Assembly (NCBI GenBank): GCA_036383255.1
Contig: DASVOS010000012.1
Location: forward strand, 50,003 to 114,002
Source of the DNA: Gammaproteobacteria bacterium
GTDB taxonomy: Bacteria > Pseudomonadota > Gammaproteobacteria > Natronospirales > REEB76
Direction: 5' to 3'
Length of the DNA stretch: 64,000 bases
Shown: in pieces, positions 36,201 to 42,940 of the stretch
How the letters are laid out: each line of letters opens with the position of its first letter
How positions within the stretch are numbered: the stretch's first letter is position 1
Made by a program: the position numbers and the translations under genes
The notes under the pieces: model-generated
Told to the model about the DNA's origin: nothing
The model's database searches: none
Seen by the model: only the letters and a program-made list of their open reading frames with translations

Positions 36201-36610
36201 CGCCGGTGCTGTCCAACAGCTACAAGGTGTGCCTCATCAACGAGTACTCGGCCTCGGACGGCGACATCTTCCCGTACTATTTCCGCAAGTACGGCCTGGG
36301 GCCGCTCATCGGCATGCGTACCTGGGGCGGCGTGCGCGGCATCCGCGGCAACTGGCCGCTGCTCGACAACGGCTACATCACCGTGCCGGAAGGCACCAAC
36401 TACGGGCTCGACTCGCAGTGGGTGATGGAGAACCACGGCGTGGAACCTGACATGCAGGTGGACAACCTGCCGGGGGACGTGGTGAAGGGCAAGGACGCGC
36501 AACTCGACGCCGCGGTGAAATACCTCATGGAGAAGATCAAGGCGCACCCCTTGAAGCTCCCGCCGGTCCCGCCGCTGCTGCCGGCTTACCCGCCCGAGGG
36601 GCATGATTGA
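33296..36610 (+). CDS. Tricorn-type S41 protease, exported
   Basis: A 1104-residue homologue of tricorn protease with a signal peptide (LGLGLMALSDAQAGTT). PD40/beta-propeller blades recur through about residues 30-600 (YSPDGKWIAFTG, WSPDGKAIAYN, TWSPDGKWIAYVTD, YAWSPDGKWIAYRKQ). Then come a helical domain, a PDZ domain (about 790-860) and the S41 core. Catalytic residues match tricorn: Ser761-His762 (NSHTYVGGG), Ser987-Asp988 (YSASDGD) and Glu1050 (GVEPDMQVD). It probably degrades peptides in the periplasm. AAGGAG is 7 bases before the ATG at 33296. The 270 bases upstream hold TATATAAG but no sure promoter. Confidence 0.95.
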   Translation: MSRRTRFLRQAAWLAALGLGLMALSDAQAGTTLARFPTLHGDSIVFEAHGNLWRVDRKGGRAERLTSEPGYDLMPRYSPDGKWIAFTGQYQANTDVYVIPAGGGEARRLTFHSDVVDSAPERWGPDNMVLGWTPDSKNVVFLSRRSSMNSWFGRYFTVPVEGGEEKLMPLDKGGAFSWSPDGKAIAYNRIFTNFRTWKRYTGGMHQNAWIHHFDTGADELAVDSKGADLDPMWYGKTIYVASDRGGRFNLWAMDTGSKQMRQVTHFTDYDVDWPSLGSDGIVFQQGGSLYVLDLPSEALHKLSVDVPDDGMQTNPRYVDASKYIQSSDPAGGPNFDVAPNGKRVLLQARGDLFTLPAEHGNTRDLTQSSGAKEENPTWSPDGKWIAYVTDASGEDQVAIRPSEGGAEQVLTSFKAGYFYRPTWSPDSSKLMFSDNEQRLWWLDVKSRKAVKVDQDPYFEMHDYAWSPDGKWIAYRKQRENQQPGIWLYSLDSGKSTLVSSRFDADLNPVFDPDGKYLYFLSARHENPTFSQSEFNIATLKMFGIYAATLDKDAPSPFAPRSDEGIPAKDEGSDKKDKGGAKPLHIDLDGLMRRAVALPVPADNYAGLTAVSGKLYYLTLPNFTIDGPLAGEHSTLRSFDMEKRKDKSVSDDAGAYALSADGKTLLLVNGEGKFQLQPADGDDKPKDVDTSQMQMRVEPKAEWDEMYHMAWRLERDFFVNTKMNGVDWEEIHARYAKLLPLLGHREDLNYLVGEIQGELSNSHTYVGGGDLNDDRGLIATGVLGADYGLDAKSGRWFIQKIYAGDNTRGDFASPLTEPGLGVHEGDFVLAVDGRELKAPTDIYSLFVGTRGRTVTLSVADDAAGKGRHDVTVKTLHDELNLRQDDWIQHNREVVDEASGGQIGYIYLDDMGSNGMKQFIAQFYPQVDKQGLIIDDRFNGGGFIDQILLERLRRVLAGMSSNRHQAQFTDPPVLSNSYKVCLINEYSASDGDIFPYYFRKYGLGPLIGMRTWGGVRGIRGNWPLLDNGYITVPEGTNYGLDSQWVMENHGVEPDMQVDNLPGDVVKGKDAQLDAAVKYLMEKIKAHPLKLPPVPPLLPAYPPEGHD

Positions 36611-36639
36611 ATCACTGAATAAGAAAATTTCTTCACTGA

Positions 36640-36668
36640 ACGGCGGCCACGAGGCCGCCGTTTCTTTT
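36640..36668 (+). terminator. Rho-independent terminator of the tricorn-type protease gene
   Basis: Stem ACGGCGGCC/GGCCGCCGT with an ACGA loop, followed by TTCTTTT, 30 bases after the stop. It separates the protease from the orphan ABC permease. Confidence 0.88.
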
Positions 36669-36832
36669 GCCGTCATGACACCACCGTCCCTGGTGCGTCA
36701 GCCACGTTGAGCACTGTGCATCCTGCTACGCGTGCAATCCAGGGCGGCTCCTGCGCCCGCTTGCGTTCATTTGGGTCTGCGACCTTCCAGGCGTCCCGTG
36801 CATCAATCAGGAAACGGACCTGGGGGCGAGCC

Positions 36833-38041
36833 ATGGAGATCCTGCCGATCCTGCGCACCATGAAGCGCAACAAGACCGCCGTGGCACTGGCGGTGCTGCA
36901 GGTGGCGCTGACACTGGCCATCACCTGCAACGCCGTGTTCATCATCCACGACCGACTGGCGATGATAGGCCGCCCCACGGGCCTGGCCATGGACGACATC
37001 TTCTACGTCACCACGGTCGGCTACGCACCGGATTACGACTCCGGCAACGCCATCCACCGGTATCTCGACACCCTGCGTTCCCTGCCGGGGGTGGTGAGCG
37101 CCTCGGCCGTGCACCAGTTCCCCCTGAGCCTGGGAGGTTGGACCCGGGACTTCCGCACCCGCGCGGACCTCGCCGCCCCTTCCCAGGTGGCGGCCGTGAT
37201 GCATGTGGACGAGCATGGCCTGGACACCCTGGGCCTCAGGCTGATCGCCGGCCGCAGCTTCAACGCCGCCGAGGTGCGCTATGCCGATTCAGACAGCTAC
37301 CGCATCCCGCCGGTGGCGATCGTGACGCAGGCCGCCGCGGACGAACTCTTTCCCGGCGGTGGTGCCCTGGGCAGGACGATCTACAGCGAAGATAGCCTGC
37401 AGCCGCATACCATCATCGGCGTCGTCGAGCGCCTGCAGGGCTTCCATCCCCACTGGGCCGGCTTCGAGCGCACCGTGCTCATGCCGGCGGTGTTCACCGG
37501 CATGTACTGCCGTTTCCTGGTGCGCACGCGGTCCGGCGAGCGGGACCGGGTGATGCCGGAGGCGCAGCAGAAGCTCGACGCGCTGCACACCGGCGCCTTC
37601 GTTCGCAGCCTGCGTTCCCTGGACTCCTACCGGGACAACAGCTACCAGGACGACCAGGCCATGGCGGCGATGCTCAGCACCGTCGCCGCGCTGATCCTCG
37701 CCATCACCTCACTGGGGCTGGCCGGCCTCACCAGCTTCAACGTGCGCCGCCGCACCCGCGAGATCGGCACGCGCCGCGCGCTAGGCGCCCGCCGCCGCGA
37801 CATCCTGCGTTACTTCATGCTGGAGACCTGGCTCATCACCGCCATGGGCATCGCGCTCGGCAGCGCCTTCGCGGTGGCGCTGAACCTGTGGCTGGTGAGC
37901 CTCTACGACCTGCCGCCGCTCGCCTGGTATTACCTTCCCCTCGGCGCGCTCAGCCTGTGGATCTTGAGCGCGCTCGCGACGCTGTGGCCGGCACTGAAGG
38001 CCTCCGCCATCCCACCCTCCATCGCCACGCGCAACACCTGA
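36833..38041 (+). CDS. ABC transporter permease (MacB/FtsX type), orphan copy
   Basis: A 402-residue permease with an N-terminal helix (about residues 15-37), a periplasmic domain and three C-terminal helices. It is a clear paralogue of the permease at 41655-42860: both start MEI.PIL..M.RNKT, share ALTLAI.CNAVFII, and end SLYDLPP...WYY. RTREIGTRRALGARRRDILRYFMLE is the FtsX coupling segment. It lies upstream of the sigma-54 promoter, so it should not be controlled by it. No ATPase is adjacent; the one at 39609 could serve it. GGGGGCGAG precedes the ATG. Confidence 0.88.
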   Translation: MEILPILRTMKRNKTAVALAVLQVALTLAITCNAVFIIHDRLAMIGRPTGLAMDDIFYVTTVGYAPDYDSGNAIHRYLDTLRSLPGVVSASAVHQFPLSLGGWTRDFRTRADLAAPSQVAAVMHVDEHGLDTLGLRLIAGRSFNAAEVRYADSDSYRIPPVAIVTQAAADELFPGGGALGRTIYSEDSLQPHTIIGVVERLQGFHPHWAGFERTVLMPAVFTGMYCRFLVRTRSGERDRVMPEAQQKLDALHTGAFVRSLRSLDSYRDNSYQDDQAMAAMLSTVAALILAITSLGLAGLTSFNVRRRTREIGTRRALGARRRDILRYFMLETWLITAMGIALGSAFAVALNLWLVSLYDLPPLAWYYLPLGALSLWILSALATLWPALKASAIPPSIATRNT

Positions 38042-38137
38042 AGTCCCTCCCCGCGGCGGGACTATTTCCGGCGCTACTGCAACCCTTTGCGGGGGCGGCG
38101 CATCCAAATGTACGTGAAGAAGAGAACGGGTATTAAG

Positions 38138-38181
38138 GAGTGTCCGCGCGGACACTCGAGCGGACACGGGACGGTGTCCGC
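38138..38181 (+). promoter_or_regulatory. Palindromic upstream activator sites of the export operon
   Basis: A 20-bp perfect palindrome GAGTGTCCGCGCGGACACTC at 38138-38157, then a second inverted pair GCGGACAC (38160-38167) and GTGTCCGC (38174-38181) with a 6-base gap. Both use the half-site TGTCCGC. They lie about 120-143 bases before the predicted sigma-54 start site, where enhancer-binding proteins usually bind. The likely binder is the NtrC-family regulator encoded at 42941; that is inference. Confidence 0.8.
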
Positions 38182-38264
38182 GGACGCGGAAAAGGACCGC
38201 TGCGGAGCGCATCCGGCGTGAAGGACCCCAGGTCCGGCGCGGCATGCGCACAAGAACAGGACAT

Positions 38265-38280
38265 TGGCACGGGGCTTGCT
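38265..38280 (+). promoter_or_regulatory. Sigma-54 (-24/-12) promoter of the HlyD-ABC operon
   Basis: TGGCACGGGGCTTGCT matches the sigma-54 consensus TGGCACG-N4-TTGC(A/T) at every fixed base. The GG at -24 and GC at -12 place the start site at about 38291, one base before the ATG of the HlyD gene. Confidence 0.9.
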
Positions 38281-38291
38281 ACGTACACAGC

Positions 38292-39593
38292 ATGAACACC
38301 AACAACCTGCAGAAGATCGTGAAGATCCGCGACACCTCCGGCCAGGACGTCGCGGTGGACAACACCCCCCAGCAGCGCAAGCGCCGCCGCTGGTATATCG
38401 GCGCTGGCATCGGCGCGCTGGTGCTGCTGGCGCTGGCCCTGCCGGCGCTGATGCGCTGGGCCAAGGCCGAACGCACCGTGTCCCTGGACCAGGTGCGGCT
38501 CGCCCAGGTCACGCGCGGGCTGTTCGTGCGGGACGTCTCCGTGGATGGGCAGGTGGTGGCCGCCGTGAGCCCGACGCTCTATAGCGACGTGAACGGCACC
38601 GTCACGCTCAAGGCGGTGGCGGGCGACGCGGTCAAGAAGGGCCAGGTGCTGGCGCAGATCGACAGCCCCGAGCTCACGAGCAGCTACCAGCAGGAGCAGT
38701 CCACCCTGCTCTCCATGCAGACTGACCTGGAGCGCACCCGCATCAACTCCAAGAAGGCCGCGCTCGCGAGCCAGGAAAGCGTGGACCAGGCCGGCGTGAC
38801 GCTGGAGGCGGCGCGCCGCGAGATGAAGCGCGCCGAGGCCGCCTGGGGCTACAAGGTGATCAGCGAGCACGACTATGCCAAGGCGAAGGACGACCTGGCC
38901 GCCGCCCAGCTCAACTTCGACAACGCCAAGGCCAACACCGAGCTCGACAAGGAAGGCCTGAACTTCGACGTCAAGACCAAGGAGCTGCAGGTCAAACGCG
39001 AGCAGCTCCTGGTGAACGACCTCAAGCGCCGCTACGACGGCCTCACGGTGCGCTCGCCGGTGGACGGCATGGTCGGCAACATCGCGGTGCAGCAGCGCAC
39101 CAACGTCACGCCCAACCAGCCGATCATGACGGTGGTGGACCTGACCCAGATGGAGATCCAGATCCAGATCCCGGAGACCTATACCGACGGCCTCGCGCTC
39201 GGCATGGCCACCGAGATCAGCTACGGCGGCAACCGCTACCAGGGCAAGCTCACCGCGGTCTCGCCCGAAGTGCAGAACAACCTGGTCACCGGCCGGGTGC
39301 GCTTCGCGGCCAACCCGCCCAAGGGCCTGAAGCAGAACCAGCAGGTGCAGGTGCGAATCGTGATGGACTCGCGCGATGGCGTGCTGATGGTGCAGCGCGG
39401 CCCGTTCCTGGACGCCGGCGGCGGCAACGTGGCCTACCTGGTGCATGACGGCGTCGCCACCCGCACCGCCATCCACACCGGCGCCGCCAGCATCGGCCAG
39501 GTGGAGATCCTGGACGGCGTGAAGGAGGGCGACACCCTCGTGATCTCCGACACCAGCGGATTCGACAACGCGAACACGGTATACCTGAAATAA
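38292..39593 (+). CDS. HlyD family periplasmic adaptor of an ABC exporter
   Basis: A 433-residue membrane-fusion protein. It has a cytoplasmic N-terminus, a membrane helix (about residues 36-57: WYIGAGIGALVLLALALPAL), a lipoyl/biotinyl half-motif (VKKGQVLAQIDSPEL), a coiled-coil hairpin (about 130-250) and the returning LTVRSPVDGMVGN. A beta-barrel domain follows. First gene of the sigma-54-controlled operon. No Shine-Dalgarno precedes the ATG, and the predicted transcript begins about one base upstream, so it may be leaderless or start at the GTG of codon 10. Confidence 0.92.
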   Translation: MNTNNLQKIVKIRDTSGQDVAVDNTPQQRKRRRWYIGAGIGALVLLALALPALMRWAKAERTVSLDQVRLAQVTRGLFVRDVSVDGQVVAAVSPTLYSDVNGTVTLKAVAGDAVKKGQVLAQIDSPELTSSYQQEQSTLLSMQTDLERTRINSKKAALASQESVDQAGVTLEAARREMKRAEAAWGYKVISEHDYAKAKDDLAAAQLNFDNAKANTELDKEGLNFDVKTKELQVKREQLLVNDLKRRYDGLTVRSPVDGMVGNIAVQQRTNVTPNQPIMTVVDLTQMEIQIQIPETYTDGLALGMATEISYGGNRYQGKLTAVSPEVQNNLVTGRVRFAANPPKGLKQNQQVQVRIVMDSRDGVLMVQRGPFLDAGGGNVAYLVHDGVATRTAIHTGAASIGQVEILDGVKEGDTLVISDTSGFDNANTVYLK

Positions 39594-39608
39594 CCAGGAG
39601 TAAGCCCC

Positions 39609-40322
39609 ATGTTGAGCATGCAGAACATCAGCAAGATCTACCGCACCGACGTGGTGCAGACCCACGCCCTGCGCGACTTCAACCTGGAGGTGAAGGAAGG
39701 CGAGTTCGTGGCGGTGATGGGCCCCTCCGGCTCCGGCAAGACCACCTTCCTCAACATCGCCGGCATGCTCGAGTCCTTCGACCACGGCACCTACATGCTG
39801 GACGGCGAGGACGTGAGCCACCTGGACGACGACGGCCGCTCGCGCATCCGCAACGAGCGCATCGGCTTCATCTTCCAGAGCTTCAACCTGATCCCGGACC
39901 TCAACGTGCACGACAACGTGGACGTGCCGCTGCGCTACCGCGGCTTCAAGGCCGCCGAGCGCGAACGGCGCATCCAGCAGGCGCTGGAGGTGGTGGGGCT
40001 GGCCTCGCGCATGAAGCACCTGCCCTCACAGCTCTCCGGCGGCCAGCAGCAGCGCGTGGCGATCGCGCGTGCGCTGGCGGGCGAGCCGCGCATACTGCTC
40101 GCGGACGAGCCGACCGGCAACCTGGACTCGCTGATGGCGCGCCAGGTGCTGGACCTCCTGGAGGGCATCAACGCCAACGGCACCACCATCGTCATGGTCA
40201 CTCACGACCCGGAACTCGCGCGCCGCGCCCACCGCAGCGTGCACGTGCTGGACGGCCAGGTGATGGACCTCAAGGCCGTGCCCGCCTCCGGCGCCAAGCG
40301 TGAAGCCGGCGTCCAGGCCTGA
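39609..40322 (+). CDS. ABC transporter ATP-binding protein (MacB type)
   Basis: A 237-residue ATPase of the LolD/MacB subclass. Walker A GPSGSGKTT, Q-loop FQSFNLIPD, signature LSGGQQQR, Walker B ILLADEPTG, and the His of MVTHD are all intact. It should power the two permeases downstream (40333 and 41655) with the HlyD adaptor, forming a MacAB-like efflux pump. The start follows an AGGAG at about 39596. Spacing to the previous gene is 15 bases. Confidence 0.95.
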   Translation: MLSMQNISKIYRTDVVQTHALRDFNLEVKEGEFVAVMGPSGSGKTTFLNIAGMLESFDHGTYMLDGEDVSHLDDDGRSRIRNERIGFIFQSFNLIPDLNVHDNVDVPLRYRGFKAAERERRIQQALEVVGLASRMKHLPSQLSGGQQQRVAIARALAGEPRILLADEPTGNLDSLMARQVLDLLEGINANGTTIVMVTHDPELARRAHRSVHVLDGQVMDLKAVPASGAKREAGVQA

Positions 40323-40332
40323 GGAGAAAACC

Positions 40333-41643
40333 ATGTTCCTCTACAACCTGCGTCTCGCCCTGCTGAGCCTCAAGCGCGATCCGATTCTGACCGCGCTCAT
40401 GATCGGCGCCGTGGCCATCGGCATCGGCATGTCCACCACCACCCTCGCCGTGTTCCACTCCATGTCGGGGAACCCCATCCCCGACAAGAGCGACCGGCTC
40501 TACGCGGTGCAGCTCGACAACTGGTCGCCGAACGCCGCCTACGACGAGCCCAACGAACCGCCCACCCAGGTCACCTACCGTGACGGGCAGGCGCTGATGA
40601 AGGCCGCCAAGGCCCCGCACCAGAACCTGAGCTTCACCTCGGCCCTGGTGCTGCAGTCCGACAAGCCGGACGCGAAGCCGGACCTGGTGGTGGCGCGCGT
40701 CACCTACAACGACTTCTTCTCCATGTTCGAGGTGCCGTTCGAGTACGGCGGCCCCTGGAGCAAGGAGGCCGACCAGAACGCCGAACAGGTGGCGGTGCTG
40801 AACCAGGAGCAGAACGAGAAGCTGTTCGGCGGCGCCAACAGCGTGGGCAAGGAGATCGTGCTCAATAACCGCCGCTTCCGGGTGGTGGGCGTGCTCAAGA
40901 AATGGGCGCCGGTGCCCAAGTTCTACGACCTGGAGAACGACCAGTTCGGCGACCCGGAGGACGTGTTCGTCCCCTTCAACCTGGTCTCCTCCATGCAGCT
41001 GCACATCAACGGCAACAACAGCTGCTGGGGGCCGCCGGCCGACAACAGCTTCGAGGGCCACCTGAACTCGGAGTGCGTGTGGCTGCAGTACTGGGTGGAG
41101 CTGCCCACCACGGCCGACCGCGACGCCTACCATGATTTCCTGGACGGCTACGTCAACGAGCAGAAGAAGCTCGGCCGCTTCCAGCGCCCCCTCAACAACC
41201 ACCTGCGCGACGTCACCGACTGGCTCACCTACAACCATGTGGTGAGCAAGGACAGCAAGGCGCTGGTGGGCCTCTCGTTCATGTTCCTCGCGGTGTGCAT
41301 GCTCAACACCATCGGCCTGATCCTGGCCAAGTTCCTGCGCCGCTCCGGCGAGATCGGCCTGCGCCGCGCCGTCGGCGCCAGCAAGATGGCGCTGTTCCGC
41401 CAGTACCTGGTCGAGACCGGCGTGATCGGCGTGAGCGGCGGCCTCTTGGGCGTGCTGCTCGGTTGGGGCGGCCTCGCCGGCGTGCGCCACCTGATCTCGG
41501 ACAGCGGGCACATCGCGCGCCTCGACTGGAGCATGGTGGGGCTGTCGCTGCTGCTGGCGCTGGCTTCGAGCATGCTGGCCGGCCTGTATCCCGCCTGGCG
41601 CGTGGTGCGCATCCCGCCCGCCATCTACCTCAAGGTCCAGTAA
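40333..41643 (+). CDS. ABC transporter permease (MacB type), subunit 1
   Basis: A 436-residue FtsX/MacB-type permease. An N-terminal helix (about residues 18-45, TALMIGAVAIGIGMSTTTLAVF) is followed by a large MacB periplasmic core domain (about 50-300) and three C-terminal helices with SGEIGLRRAVGASKMALFRQYLVE, the coupling segment to the ATPase. It differs clearly from the next permease, so the exporter is heterodimeric. GAGGAG is 7 bases before the ATG. Confidence 0.93.
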   Translation: MFLYNLRLALLSLKRDPILTALMIGAVAIGIGMSTTTLAVFHSMSGNPIPDKSDRLYAVQLDNWSPNAAYDEPNEPPTQVTYRDGQALMKAAKAPHQNLSFTSALVLQSDKPDAKPDLVVARVTYNDFFSMFEVPFEYGGPWSKEADQNAEQVAVLNQEQNEKLFGGANSVGKEIVLNNRRFRVVGVLKKWAPVPKFYDLENDQFGDPEDVFVPFNLVSSMQLHINGNNSCWGPPADNSFEGHLNSECVWLQYWVELPTTADRDAYHDFLDGYVNEQKKLGRFQRPLNNHLRDVTDWLTYNHVVSKDSKALVGLSFMFLAVCMLNTIGLILAKFLRRSGEIGLRRAVGASKMALFRQYLVETGVIGVSGGLLGVLLGWGGLAGVRHLISDSGHIARLDWSMVGLSLLLALASSMLAGLYPAWRVVRIPPAIYLKVQ

Positions 41644-41654
41644 AGGAGCCGCAC

Positions 41655-42860
41655 ATGGAGATCCGTCCCATCCTCAGCGCCATGCTGCGCAACAAGACCG
41701 GCGCGATACTGATCGCGCTGCAGATCGCGCTCACGCTGGCCATCGTGTGCAACGCGGTGTTCATCATCCAGGACCGCACGGCCAAGATGGCCCGCGACCC
41801 CGGCATGGACGTCGACAACATCCTCATCGTCAACATGGCTGCCTACAAGCCGGACTACAACGCCGGCAACGCGATCCGCGCCAACCTCGACCTGTTGCGC
41901 AGCCTGCCGGGGGTCGTGGACGCCACCTATACCCAGTCCATCCCGCTCAGCGGCGGCGGCTGGAGCGACAGCGCGACGCCGGTGGCCGAGGAGCACCCCA
42001 AGTCCTCGGTCAGCATGGGCGTGTACCACATGGACGAACACGCACTGAACGCGCTGGGCGTGAAGCTGGTGGAAGGCCGCAACTTCACCCATGAGGAGGT
42101 GGAGTACGTCGACGGCGACAAGTACACCACGCCCAAGCTCGCGATCGTGAGCCGTGCCTTCGCCGAGAAGGTGTTCCCCGGCCAGGACGCCGTGGGCAAG
42201 AACTTCTACGAGGGCACCTCCGGCGTCACCATCGTCGGCATCGTGGACACCCTGGAGGGCACCTGGCCCCATTGGGAGGGTTTCGAGCGCCAGATCATCT
42301 TCCCGACGGTGCTGGAGAGCGAGTACACGCGCTACCTGGTGCGCACGCTGCCCGGCCAGCAGGACGAGGTGATGAAGGCCGCGGAGCAGAAGCTCGGCGA
42401 GCAGCACGTGGGCAACTTCCTGCGCCGCGTGCGGCCGCTCGCTTTCTACCGCGACAACACCAACTCCGGCGACCACGCCATGACCGTGATGCTGTCGCTG
42501 GTGACGGCGCTGATCCTCAGCATCACCGCGCTCGGCATCGTCGGCTTGGCCAGCTTCAGCGTGCGCCAGCGTACCCGCCAGATCGGCACGCGCCGCGCGC
42601 TGGGCGCCCGCCGCGTGGACATCGTGCGCTACTTCATGACCGAGAACTGGCTCATCACCAGCATCGGCGTGACCCTGGGCAGCGTGTTCGCGGTGGCGCT
42701 CAACTACTGGCTGGTGAACCTGTATGACCTGCCGCCGATCTCCTGGTACTACATCCCGGTGGGCATCCTGTCGCTGTGGGCGCTGGGCCTGCTGGCGGTG
42801 CTGGGGCCGGCGCTGAAGGCCGCGGCGATCCCGCCGGCCATCGCCACGCGGAATGTTTGA
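41655..42860 (+). CDS. ABC transporter permease (MacB type), subunit 2
   Basis: A 401-residue FtsX/MacB-type permease: an N-terminal helix (IALQIALTLAIVCNAVFII), a periplasmic domain (about 45-265) and three C-terminal helices, with RQRTRQIGTRRALGARRVDIVRYFMTE as the coupling segment. Close paralogue of the orphan permease at 36833. It ends the sigma-54 operon; a strong terminator follows at 42896. AAAGGAGCC precedes the ATG by 5 bases. Confidence 0.93.
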   Translation: MEIRPILSAMLRNKTGAILIALQIALTLAIVCNAVFIIQDRTAKMARDPGMDVDNILIVNMAAYKPDYNAGNAIRANLDLLRSLPGVVDATYTQSIPLSGGGWSDSATPVAEEHPKSSVSMGVYHMDEHALNALGVKLVEGRNFTHEEVEYVDGDKYTTPKLAIVSRAFAEKVFPGQDAVGKNFYEGTSGVTIVGIVDTLEGTWPHWEGFERQIIFPTVLESEYTRYLVRTLPGQQDEVMKAAEQKLGEQHVGNFLRRVRPLAFYRDNTNSGDHAMTVMLSLVTALILSITALGIVGLASFSVRQRTRQIGTRRALGARRVDIVRYFMTENWLITSIGVTLGSVFAVALNYWLVNLYDLPPISWYYIPVGILSLWALGLLAVLGPALKAAAIPPAIATRNV

Positions 42861-42895
42861 CGCTGCCTTGAGACTCCGGAGCGTCTAAACTGGAA

Positions 42896-42925
42896 CCCGG
42901 CGAGCCCACGCTCGCCGGGTTTTTT
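42896..42925 (+). terminator. Rho-independent terminator at the end of the ABC export operon
   Basis: Perfect 10-bp stem CCCGGCGAGC/GCTCGCCGGG, CCAC loop and TTTTTT. The last T is directly followed by ATG (42926), which is the first in-frame ATG of the response-regulator gene but is unlikely to be its start. Confidence 0.92.
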
Positions 42926-42940
42926 ATGCAGAGGTGGGAC

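Noticed and set aside
34121..36676. An 851-codon frame antisense to the tricorn-type protease
   Set aside because: Compositionally a reverse-frame artefact; the protease on the other strand has all catalytic residues and PD40 repeats.
36770..36790. A second sigma-54 promoter before the orphan permease
   Set aside because: TTGCG is present near 36770, but the upstream TGGCAC element is missing, and no TGTCCGC palindrome lies nearby.
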